This document shows, piece by piece, positions 1 through 9,700 of a stretch of DNA of 23,195 nucleotides (position 1 is its first letter; each line of letters starts with the position of its first letter). Made by a program: the position numbers and the translations under genes. The stretch comes from a virus, in IMG/VR virus record IMGVR_UViG_3300023087_000112, positions 1 through 23,195 of that record; one strand, written 5' to 3'. The notes under the pieces were generated by a model that searched no databases, had not been told where the DNA came from, and was given only the letters and a program-made list of their open reading frames with translations.

Positions 1-2
1 CA

Positions 3-638
3 GCAGAAAGACCTGTAACTCCAGAAACTGGCATGATTCGTTACAACAGTCAAACTAGTACTTTTGAAGCATATGACGGAACATGGTCAGCACTAGGTGG
101 TGTTTATGACGATGACCGAGACACTTACATTACACCAGAACTAACTCCAGGGGCAAACGATAACGTATTGCGTTTCTATGCAGGAGGTGATCTTGTAGCC
201 GATGTTAACCAAGCAAGATTCAATGTTGCTAGACTAGAAGTAGACGACATAGCAATTCACGATAATGTGCTAGAAACGATAACTACTAATGAAGACCTTT
301 TACTACAAGCAAATGGTACAGGTCAAGTTCGAATTGAAAACTTTAGTTTCAACGGAAGTGTAATTACTAATGAAGTTGACGGTGAAGTAACAATATTAAG
401 ACAGCAAGGTACAGGTTACTTTAAAGTCGAAGGTACTGGCGGATTTGTTATTCCGGTAGGTACAAATGCTAACAGACATCCTAGCCCAGAGGTAGGAATG
501 ATGAGATACAATAGCATTGAAGATAGAGTAGAAATTTATGATGTAGCTGAAAACTGGGTTTCTGTTGCAGGTGCAACAGGTGCGGTTACATATAATGATG
601 CGGAGGAGATTGCTATTAAACTAGCAATTACAATTTAG
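3..638 (+). CDS. Phage tail-fibre-like structural protein, 5' end outside the window
   Basis: The reading frame is open from base 3, so the gene begins upstream; the internal ATG at 33 is not the start because the residues before it (ERPVTPETG) complete a known module. That module, 'PETGMIRYN...FEAYDGTWSALGG', is the short repeat seen in tail-fibre and appendage proteins of T4-like marine phages. A second degenerate copy lies near 484-570 (PEVGMMRYN, then EIYD..ENWVSVAG). Between them the protein is rich in beta-strand and N/T/G residues, with no signal peptide or membrane segment. The same module recurs in the gene at 11920. It likely forms part of a trimeric fibre or baseplate appendage. 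The call of virion structural protein is fairly safe; the exact place in the particle is not known. The next gene follows after 9 bases with an AGGAAA ribosome site. Confidence 0.75.
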   Translation, partial: AERPVTPETGMIRYNSQTSTFEAYDGTWSALGGVYDDDRDTYITPELTPGANDNVLRFYAGGDLVADVNQARFNVARLEVDDIAIHDNVLETITTNEDLLLQANGTGQVRIENFSFNGSVITNEVDGEVTILRQQGTGYFKVEGTGGFVIPVGTNANRHPSPEVGMMRYNSIEDRVEIYDVAENWVSVAGATGAVTYNDAEEIAIKLAITI

Positions 639-647
639 GAAAGAAAG

Positions 648-980
648 ATGGCAACAAATTTTAAAAATGTAATCGCAAAAGACATTGGCACTGTTAGAAC
701 TCCTATCTACACAACACCTGCCGCTAACAACACAACAGTATTAGGACTTAGTTTAGCAAATACGACAGATGGTGTTATTACTGCAAGCGTGTTACTAGGA
801 GATGGAGACGGAAGTGTAGTTGCATATCTAGTTAAAGATATGCCAATTCCGCCTAACAGTACATTTAAGCCTTTTGGTAAGGGCGAAAAAATGATTATGC
901 GAGCAGACGATGTGCTGTATGTAGAGTCTAATCTTAACGACAGTGTTGACGTTATTCTAAGTATGGTGGAGATTGTATAA
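648..980 (+). CDS. Small beta-rich virion protein (paralogue of the 11584 gene)
   Basis: This 110-residue protein has no family I can name with certainty. It reads as a single beta-sandwich: alternating hydrophobic strands, a YTTPA turn near residue 21, a 'LANTTDG' turn, then a YLVKDMPIPPNSTFKPFGKGEKMIM stretch broken by prolines and glycines, and a terminal strand. The order of these elements (Y-T-x-P, N-x-T, Y-x-V..D..L/I-x-P, G-x-x-V/M, D-x-I/V-x-V-x-S) matches the 107-residue product at 11584, so I read the two as distant paralogues. The stop codon overlaps the next start as TAATG, which suggests translational coupling. Its place among fibre genes points to a small virion component such as a connector, spike or decoration subunit; this is inference. 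Confidence 0.6.
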   Translation: MATNFKNVIAKDIGTVRTPIYTTPAANNTTVLGLSLANTTDGVITASVLLGDGDGSVVAYLVKDMPIPPNSTFKPFGKGEKMIMRADDVLYVESNLNDSVDVILSMVEIV

Positions 981-1336
981 TGAGTAATTTTTTAGGACAA
1001 AGTGTAAGTGAGTTAGTTGCACAAACTGATGCAAGATACTTTTACGGTCTTCGCAGAACAGACGACGGTGAATTGTATATGGAAAAAACAGATCAACTTA
1101 AAGCAGGCGATTCTGTTACAATTAATAAAAATGGACTTCAAGAAGATAATTTTGAAGACTTTGTACAAGGCGAGGACTTTTTTGAAGGACGAGATGTAAA
1201 ACACGAAAAAGTTTACAAAAATTTAAATTACGAGCAGTATAGATGGGACAATAGATCTATATTTTATTATGTTGACGATGAAGGACAACTTGTAGTTCGT
1301 ATTAATGAAGGTTATGAATATCCTAGCGGAATTTAA
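980..1336 (+). CDS. Hypothetical small structural-region protein
   Basis: This 118-residue acidic protein starts at the ATG that overlaps the preceding stop (TAATG). I do not recognise the family. The N-terminus (SNFLGQSVSELVAQTDARYFYGLRRTD) is polar with helical propensity, the middle has many acidic and aromatic residues (EDFVQGEDFFEGRDV), and the end has short strands with Tyr and Asn (LNYEQYRWDNRSIFYYV). There is no signal peptide, membrane segment or evident catalytic motif. Its position between a small virion protein and the giant repeat protein, with no gap, suggests it is co-translated with the appendage genes. It could be a fibre hinge, an adaptor or an assembly factor. An opposite-strand frame here (1013-1204) is a shadow. 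Confidence 0.6.
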   Translation: MSNFLGQSVSELVAQTDARYFYGLRRTDDGELYMEKTDQLKAGDSVTINKNGLQEDNFEDFVQGEDFFEGRDVKHEKVYKNLNYEQYRWDNRSIFYYVDDEGQLVVRINEGYEYPSGI

Positions 1337-1353
1337 CTTAAAGGTAGAAAAAA

Positions 1354-4300
1354 ATGGCAGAATTTAAATTAAATAGAATTAGGTTTACATGGAAAGGGCC
1401 GTGGGTTGCAGGTTATGACTATAACATTGACGACATCATTGAGCAAAATGGTAAAACCTATGTTGCAAAACGTGTACATACGTCTGCAACATTTACAAAC
1501 GACTTAGCAGGTACTGATGTTAGTCCTCCAGAACCAAAATGGGAGCTACAGTCAGATGGTGCTCTTTGGAGAGGATCTTGGGCTGTAAACACACAGTACG
1601 AAGAAGGAAACATTGTTAAGTATGGTTCTGCTATTTACAAATGTACAGAAGGCCACAGATCAAGTCCTACCTTTACTAACGATACAGATGGCCTAGTTGC
1701 TGACATTAATAAGTGGACACTGGTCGCTGTTTCAGATTCGGATTGGAAAAACACTTGGTCAACAAACACACTTTATAAAAGAAATGACATTGTGCGTTAC
1801 AATGGTATAGTCTACAAAGCATTAAATCAACATATTTCTGCCACAACTAATGCCGCTGGACTTGAAAGTAATCAAAGCGATTGGGCCATTCTAGCAGACA
1901 GTGATGCCTGGAAGGGTGTTTGGGAAATTGGTACAAGATATAGACAGCATGATATTGTAAAATATGGCGGTATTGTTTATCGTTGTATCCAAGGACACAC
2001 TTCTGCAGACAACGAGGATGCTGGTTTAGAAGAAGATCAGTCAAAGTGGGAATTGCTCGTTGACGGTATAGAACGTAAAGGAAACTGGTTAGTTGGCGAA
2101 CGTTATAAAGTTGCAGATATTGTGCGAAGAGGCGGAAGCCAATTAAAATGTAACACTGCACATACTTCGTCAAGTTCATTTTCAGACGACGAATCAAATT
2201 GGGACGTTTTCATTCCTGGATCAGAGTACGAAGGACAATGGGACGCAGCCGAAAGATATCAACCAGGGGATATTGTACAATACGGCGGCTACACATATAA
2301 GTCATTAACTTATAACGTAAACACTATTCCTAGCACAAATACAGATGATTGGGACGTTAACTTTACTGGTTATAGATTTATGCAAGACTGGAATGCACTT
2401 GGCGGCGACTCAAGTTTTGTAGATTACTTAACAGGAGATGTTGTAAGATTTAGTGGTAATTTGTATATTGCTATTGTAGATAACACAAATGTTCAACCAG
2501 GAACAGACGACGATATTTGGGAAAAACTTATTGACGGCAGACAGTTCCGTAATTTCTGGGAAGATAATGTAGAATATTTTGAAGGTGATATGGTAACATG
2601 GCAAGGTACATTATACAGATGTATCAATTATCATAGATCAATCGAATCTGACTCAAGACCAGATTTAGATATTGAACAGCCAGATCAAAACTATTGGGTT
2701 GTTGCAGTTCAAGGTACACTTACAAACAAACTAGCAAGAACTGGTGATCTTAAAACTTGGGATGACCAAGATTCAACAGCAGTTGACACACAACGTTTGG
2801 CAATTGGAACTACAGGACAAGTGTTGAGATCAACTAGTGGCTTACCAGCATGGGATTCTATTGATAAACACAACCGTGTTTACTATGTTGGAACTAATGG
2901 CATTGATGATGAAACACAAGGCGGAAGTGTAAACGCACCTTTTAGAACTGTTAGATTTGCGTGTAACTACATTTTGAGAGACGAAGAAAATAGATCAAAT
3001 TTAAGAACTAGATATTTTGAAAACGCAACTCATTTGTTAAACATTAACCAAGACTTTATCGGCGACGAAACTGTTGCATGGATTGATGCTCAAATTGATG
3101 CAGGTACAGGTATTTGGTCAGGGTTTACATATGATAGAGAAAAATGTAGACGTGATACAAAAATTTTAGTACGTGGACTAATTGAAGATATGACGTATAC
3201 AGGTAACTTGTTTACAAGACAGTATGCTTCATATTACTATAATGGTGCAGTAAGTTTAATTGACGGCCAAGAAAGTCAAACAGCCGCCGCACTTGAACAT
3301 GCAAAAACTTTAATTGAAGATTATGTTTTACCAAAAACAACTTATTCAAATCCTATAAATGATTTATCATCGCAAGTAATTCCTGCAGGATACGATGCAG
3401 AAACAGGAGCAGATACTAGAGCTGTTGCACTTTGGGACGATGTAATTAGTGTTGTTAGCAACGGATTAGGAAGTCTTCCTACACTTGTTCCTCCTCCACA
3501 ACGTGGTGGTGCAACAATTAGAGTACTAACTGGTGAATATGCAGAAATTCTTCCGATTAGTATTCCAGAAGATGTTGCTATTGTAGGTGACGAATTGAGA
3601 AGTACGGTAATTCGCCCTGCTTCAATAGACAAAGATGTTGTGCTTAGTGAAAAAACTTATGTACACGGTGTACCACAAGAACAAACAGAATTGCTTATTC
3701 CTACTGACAATAAAACAAAAGATATGTTTTATGTGCGTAATGGGTGCGGTATTAGAAACTTAACACTTAAAGGACTTGAAGGCGAATTAGGAGAAGCAAA
3801 TAATTATGGAACACAACGTCCAACAGCGGGTGCATATGTTTCGCTTGATCCAGGTGAAGGCCCAACAGATCAAAGTGTTTGGGTTAGAAATAAATCAACA
3901 TATGTACAAGGTGTAACTACCTTAGGTACTGCGTGTGTTGGTATGAAAATTGACGGTGCACTACATGATGGTGGCAACAAGTCTTGTGTTGCAAACGACT
4001 TTACACAAGTGTTAAGTGATGGTATTGGTTACTGGGCTGCCAACTTAGGACGCTCTGAACTTGTATCAGTGTTTACATATTATAATCATATTGGCTATCT
4101 CGCAGAAAATGGCGGAATACTACGTGCAACAAACGGTAACAACTCTTATGGTAAGTTTGGTAGTGTTGCTGAAGGATACGATTTAACTGAAATCCCAATC
4201 CAAGCACTTGTTGATAACCGTGCAGAACAGGCTGCCGCAAACATTATTACAGACGGTGATGAAATTGTAGCGTTTGGATACACTAATGCAGGACAAGAAT

Positions 4301-6711
4301 ATACAAACGTATCTGCAACATATACTACTCCGGGATCGGGTATAAATCTTCAATGGAAAGAATTTAGACAAGATGCTATTTCGGATGTTCAACTACCTCA
4401 ACCAGAAGATAGTACAACAGCAGGCGGAGCTGGTTACAAATTTATAACTGGTTATGCTAGAGGCGGAAGTGACACTACACTAGAACTAGCACAAGCCGAA
4501 GTTAGAACACAAGCCCAACTTTTAGGAATGGCTGTGTTTGTTGTAGCAGGTACAGGTGCTGGACAGTATGGCTATATTAACAGTTATGATGAAGTAACTA
4601 AAGTAGCAACCATTTACCGTTACAGTACAGGAACAGCAGGTTGGGACAATTTAATTTCTGCTAGAGGTATTGAATTCGATCTTGATGAAACTACATTTTA
4701 TGAAATTGAACCTCGCGTAAATGTTCCACAGCAAACATGGGTACAGAATAATGTAACTGGTCAAGCAGGATCGGGAAAAATGGGTGCTCACGATAACGGT
4801 TCATTCTTTTATCCATTAAATGGTACTAATGATGTATATGTTACTGATGATGGTGGAGATACATGGACATTGTATAACATGGACTCTAGCCAAACATGGG
4901 CGGCTAGAACCAAACATGGTCCTATGATGATGTTTATTGGTAACAACAGCGATAAGTTATACTTTAGTAATGATGGATCAATTTGGGATAGTGTAACGCT
5001 ACCTAGTGCAGAAGCATGGTCAGGTATTGCTATTGGCGGCACAAATGATGACATTGTAATGGTTACATCAAATGATGATGTTGTTTATAAAGGAACTATT
5101 ACTACAGTTGGAGACAGTTCTGTTGCACCTAGCAGTTGGACACAGGTTACACTAAATGCCGCAAGAGACTGGGTCGGTATTGAATACGGACAAGGAACTT
5201 GGGTAGTCGCAAGTATTGACGGTTATTTAGAATATAGCATCAACGACGGTGCTAGTTGGACACAAGTTACACTTCCGGCTCCGGCAGCTGGCGAACAGTA
5301 TAGCGATATTGCATATGGTAATAATACCTGGATACTTGCAATGAATAATGCAGATAGATTATTCTATAGTGCAGATGTAGTTAATTGGTTAGACAGCGAC
5401 ATTAAAGGTGACAGTGTTAGAGAAAATTGGTCTGTAGCATATTCAGCAGGTACTTTTGTTGCAGTAGGTAATTTAGGAGGCACAGCATACTCAGATGAAG
5501 GTGTTCATTGGACAGTTTCTGATACTGATAATCCTTTAGTAACTAGTGTTGCTGGATCTTACTACGCACAGAAAGCAACGTTCCTAGGTAAAGGATCAAG
5601 TGACGATATTGTAAGACTAAGAGGCGGCAAGCGAGCACTTATGCGTGTTAACATTAGAAACAACAATCTTAGCGAGTTTGAAATTTTTGATCCAGGTTCA
5701 GGTTACGTAATAGCACCTACTATTACAATGGTAGATCCAGAAGAATATATTGAACCTCAAATTGAAGTAAATGTTAATAATGATGTTCTTGCACAACCTG
5801 AATATATTAACAGAGGTACTGGATGTTTAACTGTGCTTGCTAAACTTACAGGTGATGGTTTTGCAGAAGCATATCAAACAGGCACTAAGGTTTGGATTAA
5901 AAGTCTTCCTTCAAGAATTACAGCAGGTACAAACGTTAGATTTGCAAGTCAGCCCGACACACTTTACAAAGTTGTTAAAGTACTTGAAGAATCAGGAACG
6001 GCACCAAATTTGAGAACACAGTTCCAAATTTCACCAGTATTGAATATTGGTACTTCTCCTGTACACGAAGAAACAATTACATTTAGACGTAACTTTAGTC
6101 AAGTTCGTTTAACAGGACATGACTTCTTAGATATTGGTACAGGAAACTTTGAAGATACAAACTATCCAGATTTATATAAATTTGGACAAACAGCAGTTAA
6201 CGAAACTAGACAGGCTAATGAAGTTAACGAATTAAACGGCGGACGAGTATTTTATACTTCAACTGACCAAGACGGTAACTTTAGAGTTGGTGAATTGTTT
6301 AAGGTATCACAAGCAACAGGCGGTGTTACACTTAATGCAGATTTCTTTGACTTAGAAGGTCTAGAAGAATTACGCTTAGGCGGAATTCAAGTTGGTGGTA
6401 CACAAGCTATTATTAGAGAATTCAGTACAGATAATACATTTACTGCAAACTCAGATAATGTTGTTCCAACACAAAAAGCACTTAAAGCCTACATTGAAAA
6501 TAGAATTACAGGCGGTGGTGCAACAGTGTTTACAAACAGTTTAACAGCAGGTGTTGTTGTAGTTACAAGCAATGTATTAACAACAACGGAAGGTGTTATG
6601 AATGTAGATAAACATGTAAACATGAACAGCGGGCAAATGGGCGGTGACTTGGCGGCACAAGCACTATTCCACCATGGACATGTAGATAGAGATGAGTTCA
6701 ACTCGAACTAA
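1354..6711 (+). CDS. Giant appendage protein: 8 carbohydrate-binding-like repeats, beta-helix and Asp-box propeller
   Basis: At 1785 residues this is the largest gene here; an AAAGGTAG ribosome site precedes the ATG. Visible layout: (1) residues about 12-450, eight repeats of the form WxGxW..xxxYxxxDIVxYGGxxYxCxxxHTS, like type-3 chitin-binding/CBM5-12 folds; (2) a short linker, then YYVGTNGIDD and PFRTVRFA, typical of the start of a right-handed beta-helix; (3) a helical module about 550-660 with CRRD and YTGN; (4) the beta-helix core (LPISIPEDVAIVGDELRSTVI, then IRNLTLKGL and LVSVFTYYNHIGYLAENGG); (5) residues about 1122-1425, five to six Asp-box blades (TDDGGDTW, SNDGSIW, SINDGASW, SDEGVHW); (6) a C-terminal block with LTGHDFLDIGTG and FYTSTDQDGNFRVGE. 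It is a tandem paralogue of the gene at 6747, which lacks the propeller. It is likely a virion fibre or spike that binds glycans; enzymatic activity is possible but unproven. Confidence 0.85.
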   Translation: MAEFKLNRIRFTWKGPWVAGYDYNIDDIIEQNGKTYVAKRVHTSATFTNDLAGTDVSPPEPKWELQSDGALWRGSWAVNTQYEEGNIVKYGSAIYKCTEGHRSSPTFTNDTDGLVADINKWTLVAVSDSDWKNTWSTNTLYKRNDIVRYNGIVYKALNQHISATTNAAGLESNQSDWAILADSDAWKGVWEIGTRYRQHDIVKYGGIVYRCIQGHTSADNEDAGLEEDQSKWELLVDGIERKGNWLVGERYKVADIVRRGGSQLKCNTAHTSSSSFSDDESNWDVFIPGSEYEGQWDAAERYQPGDIVQYGGYTYKSLTYNVNTIPSTNTDDWDVNFTGYRFMQDWNALGGDSSFVDYLTGDVVRFSGNLYIAIVDNTNVQPGTDDDIWEKLIDGRQFRNFWEDNVEYFEGDMVTWQGTLYRCINYHRSIESDSRPDLDIEQPDQNYWVVAVQGTLTNKLARTGDLKTWDDQDSTAVDTQRLAIGTTGQVLRSTSGLPAWDSIDKHNRVYYVGTNGIDDETQGGSVNAPFRTVRFACNYILRDEENRSNLRTRYFENATHLLNINQDFIGDETVAWIDAQIDAGTGIWSGFTYDREKCRRDTKILVRGLIEDMTYTGNLFTRQYASYYYNGAVSLIDGQESQTAAALEHAKTLIEDYVLPKTTYSNPINDLSSQVIPAGYDAETGADTRAVALWDDVISVVSNGLGSLPTLVPPPQRGGATIRVLTGEYAEILPISIPEDVAIVGDELRSTVIRPASIDKDVVLSEKTYVHGVPQEQTELLIPTDNKTKDMFYVRNGCGIRNLTLKGLEGELGEANNYGTQRPTAGAYVSLDPGEGPTDQSVWVRNKSTYVQGVTTLGTACVGMKIDGALHDGGNKSCVANDFTQVLSDGIGYWAANLGRSELVSVFTYYNHIGYLAENGGILRATNGNNSYGKFGSVAEGYDLTEIPIQALVDNRAEQAAANIITDGDEIVAFGYTNAGQEYTNVSATYTTPGSGINLQWKEFRQDAISDVQLPQPEDSTTAGGAGYKFITGYARGGSDTTLELAQAEVRTQAQLLGMAVFVVAGTGAGQYGYINSYDEVTKVATIYRYSTGTAGWDNLISARGIEFDLDETTFYEIEPRVNVPQQTWVQNNVTGQAGSGKMGAHDNGSFFYPLNGTNDVYVTDDGGDTWTLYNMDSSQTWAARTKHGPMMMFIGNNSDKLYFSNDGSIWDSVTLPSAEAWSGIAIGGTNDDIVMVTSNDDVVYKGTITTVGDSSVAPSSWTQVTLNAARDWVGIEYGQGTWVVASIDGYLEYSINDGASWTQVTLPAPAAGEQYSDIAYGNNTWILAMNNADRLFYSADVVNWLDSDIKGDSVRENWSVAYSAGTFVAVGNLGGTAYSDEGVHWTVSDTDNPLVTSVAGSYYAQKATFLGKGSSDDIVRLRGGKRALMRVNIRNNNLSEFEIFDPGSGYVIAPTITMVDPEEYIEPQIEVNVNNDVLAQPEYINRGTGCLTVLAKLTGDGFAEAYQTGTKVWIKSLPSRITAGTNVRFASQPDTLYKVVKVLEESGTAPNLRTQFQISPVLNIGTSPVHEETITFRRNFSQVRLTGHDFLDIGTGNFEDTNYPDLYKFGQTAVNETRQANEVNELNGGRVFYTSTDQDGNFRVGELFKVSQATGGVTLNADFFDLEGLEELRLGGIQVGGTQAIIREFSTDNTFTANSDNVVPTQKALKAYIENRITGGGATVFTNSLTAGVVVVTSNVLTTTEGVMNVDKHVNMNSGQMGGDLAAQALFHHGHVDRDEFNSN
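1387..2715 (+). repeat. Eight-copy carbohydrate-binding-like repeat array (first giant gene)
   Basis: Eight successive protein repeats of roughly 55 residues open with WKGPW, WRGSW, WKNTW, WKGVW, RKGNW, YEGQW, FMQDW and FRNFW. Most contain a Y..xDIV.Y.G..Y.C/A core followed by H-T/S-S and a closing W-x-L. This resembles the ChtBD3/CBM5 fold, in which exposed aromatics bind polysaccharide. The last three copies are the most divergent. The DNA copies have diverged, so this is a protein-level array, not a recent DNA expansion. Confidence 0.8.
4718..5630 (+). other. Asp-box (BNR) beta-propeller insertion within the first giant gene
   Basis: The stretch encodes about 300 residues with repeated Asp-box signatures (S/T-x-D-x-G-x-x-W), near 4840, 4969, 5238, 5368 (degenerate, SADVVNW) and 5490, plus a remnant SSWTQV near 5130. 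Each is followed by strands with G-x-W-V/I-L/V-A and Y-S/G patterns, as in sialidase-like and photosystem-assembly-like propellers. Immediately before it (IEPRV) and after it (I/L-SEFEI.DPGSGY) the sequence aligns with the paralogue at about 10495-10600, which goes straight from one to the other. The domain was therefore inserted here or lost there. The classical sialidase catalytic arginine triad was not evident. Confidence 0.7.
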
Positions 6712-6719
6712 GATAAATA
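6712..6719 (+). promoter_or_regulatory. Candidate T4-type late promoter (GATAAATA)
   Basis: GATAAATA lies immediately after the stop codon of the first giant gene and 27 bases before the ATG of the second. It matches the NATAAATA late-promoter motif of T4-like phages, whose TATAAATA is recognised by the phage late sigma factor gp55. The same octamer pattern recurs at 11558 and 14931, also right after stop codons. An ACGGAG ribosome site follows at about 6735-6740. Confidence 0.6.
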
Positions 6720-6746
6720 GTATAAAGCTAGCGAACGGAGCAAAAA

Positions 6747-9700
6747 ATGGCAGAATTTAAGTTAGGTAGAATTAGATTTATTTGGAAGGGCACTTGGTCG
6801 TCGTCCACCGAATATCTAAAAGACGACATTGTTAAGTACGGTGGTCGAACATATGTATGTATTAGCGGTCACACAAGTACTTCAAATTTTTATACAGACG
6901 AAACAAACTGGAATAAGTTTAGTGATGGTCAAGAGTGGAAAGGCGATTGGGTAACTGGTACTTTCTACAAAGAAAATGATATTGTTGCATATGGTGGTAT
7001 TTTGTACATCTGTAACGAAGGTCATACAGCAGACACTATTCTTGAAGACGACCAGGAAAAATGGGATCTGTTCGCAACGTCTATTGAGTGGAGAAGCAAT
7101 TGGATAGCTGGGCAACAGTACAAAGCAAACGACTTGGTAAAATATGGAGGAAATATTTACTTCTGTAACACAGGTCATACTGCCGCGGCCACTGATGCTC
7201 TAGGTCTTGAAGCCAATCAACTTAGCTGGGATTTATTTTCAGAAGGTGTTGATTGGAAGGGCAACTGGGCACCTAGCACAAGATATAAAATACAAGACAT
7301 TGTTAAGTATGGTGGTACAACTTATGTTTGTAACCAAGGACATACATCTGCCGCTAACAATGCCGACGGACTAGAAGACGACCAATCTAAATGGGATTAT
7401 TTAAACCAAGGTTTTGATTATAAAGGTGCTTGGACAAATAATACTAGATATAAAATTAACGATATTGTCAAGTATGGTGCAACTCTTTGGATTTGTACAA
7501 CTTATCATACATCAGTAGTTGCCGCAGATGATTCAGGAACAGGAACACTTAAAGCAGATCAGGATAACTGGGAAGTATTTGTACCTGGTCTAGAGTTTGA
7601 AGATAGTTGGGATTACAATACTAACTATCAACCTGGTGACTTTGTAACATTTGGCGGATATTCATATGTAGCCGCAGTAAACAACTTTAACATTCAACCA
7701 GGAACTGACACTGCAATTTGGGAACTACTAACCAGTGGATTCCGTTTAAGAGGCGACTGGGGAGATGATTCTTCAACTCAAGAGTATAGAGTAGGCGATG
7801 TTGTTAGACTAGGTGGTTATACTTATTTGTGTGTTACAAACCACGAAGGATCTGCACAACGCCCACCAAATGCAACTTATTGGGAAAGACTAAACCAAGG
7901 TATTGAGTGGAAAGACGAGTGGACAACTGCAACATTTTATGATGCAGGTGATGCAGTGCGTTATGGCTTAATCAGTTATATTTGTATTCAAGCACACACA
8001 TCAGATACACCAAAACGTCCAGACAATGATTCGCTAGGCGATTATTGGAATAACCTAGCATCTGGTGCAGAAGAAAGTTCACTAACGACAGAAGGTGATA
8101 TTCTTTATCAAAGTGGTTCAGGTCCAGCAAGACTGCCAATTGGTAGTGAAGGACAAGTTCTTAGTGTAGCAAGCACAGGTATTCCGGAATGGAAAGATTT
8201 TGGCTCAACAGAACATATTTACTATGTTGCAACCAACGGAGCTGATACACCTGCTCCAACAAACGGTACAACACTAGATAGACCATTTAAAACAGTACGC
8301 TATGCGGCTGAACAAGTTCTTAACGGACCTTTAAATCCAAACGCAAGATACTTACTAGAAGTTAACAGACAGTTTGTACAAGCAGAAATTCGTAACTGGT
8401 GTACAGAACAAATTGTTAATGAAAATGCACCGTTCTTTATTGGTTTTAACTTTGACGGCGATGCATTTGAAAGAATAGTTGGTATTGTTTTAGATGCTAT
8501 TGTACTAGATATTAGACATGGCGGTAACACTAACACTAGAAGAGTTGCAAATGCGTTTATTGATCAAGCAGATGGTGATTACTTTAACGTTGGCGGCGAA
8601 TCTCAAAACGTTGCGGCACTAGGTTACATGCTAACATTGTTAGAAGATATTATTAATTCAACCGATCCAGCTGTTAATTATCAAAACGAACGTTCTGTTG
8701 CTAATCCAATTTTACAAGTTAAAGATGCAACACTAACTCCTGAAACTGGCGTGTATACTAGAATTGGTAACTTACACGAAGTAATGAGTGATGCTGTAGA
8801 ATTAGGCGGTGGATTAACTGTTCCTGCATTAGAAGTTGTTCATAAAACTATCAATGTTAAAACTGGAGAATTTAAAGAAGTACTTCCAATTAGAGTTCCT
8901 GCTAATACAGTAATTCAAGGTGACGAACTTCGTTCAACTAAAATTAAACCAGCAGGGTCGCTAGTTGATTCGGGTGATGTTACTTACTCGCTTGCAGGTA
9001 TTTTGCACATGAAGTCAATCATTGATGATATCATTGAAGGTACTGCAATTACTGCACAAACAGGTAACACATTAACACAGAATACAAGTTTACCACATGG
9101 TACAGCAACTGAATCAGCTGTTGCAGAAAACTTATGTGATCAATTGTATGACAAGATTAACTATGAAATTAATGGTGCTTCGGGAGATTCTACTGTTCCT
9201 GTATTTGGCGGAAGCAATGAAAGAATCGACGACGAAGATATGATGGCAGCCGTTAGAAAGTTAATTCTTAACAAAGATTTTATTGCACGTGATGTAACAA
9301 AATATATTGCAGTTAACTATCCTGCATACTCATTTGATGTTGACGCCTGTGAAAGAGATGTAAAAGAATACATTGATGCATTTGTATACGATTTACAATA
9401 CACAGGTAACTATAAAACATTAATGGCAGGTCAATATTATACTAATGCTGTAGAAGGTAGTGCAACAGAAAATATGTTCTTACTACGCGATGCTACAGGT
9501 TTACGTAATATGACATTGCGTGATCTAACAGGTACACTTGGTAGTGCAAACAGTTATGGCACAAAACGTCCAAGTGCAGGTGCTTATGCAAGCCTTGATC
9601 CAGGTTGGGGACCAGACGATACAGAAGTTTGGATTTCAAACAGATCTCCATATGTACAAGGTGTAACAAACTTTGGTACTTCTTGTGTAGGTATTAAAGT

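Noticed and set aside
3342-3632. Minus-strand open frames such as 3342-3632, 4809-5054 and 19014-19358
   Set aside because: They lie inside well-supported + strand genes, have no ribosome sites or recognisable motifs, and reflect codon bias of the real frame.
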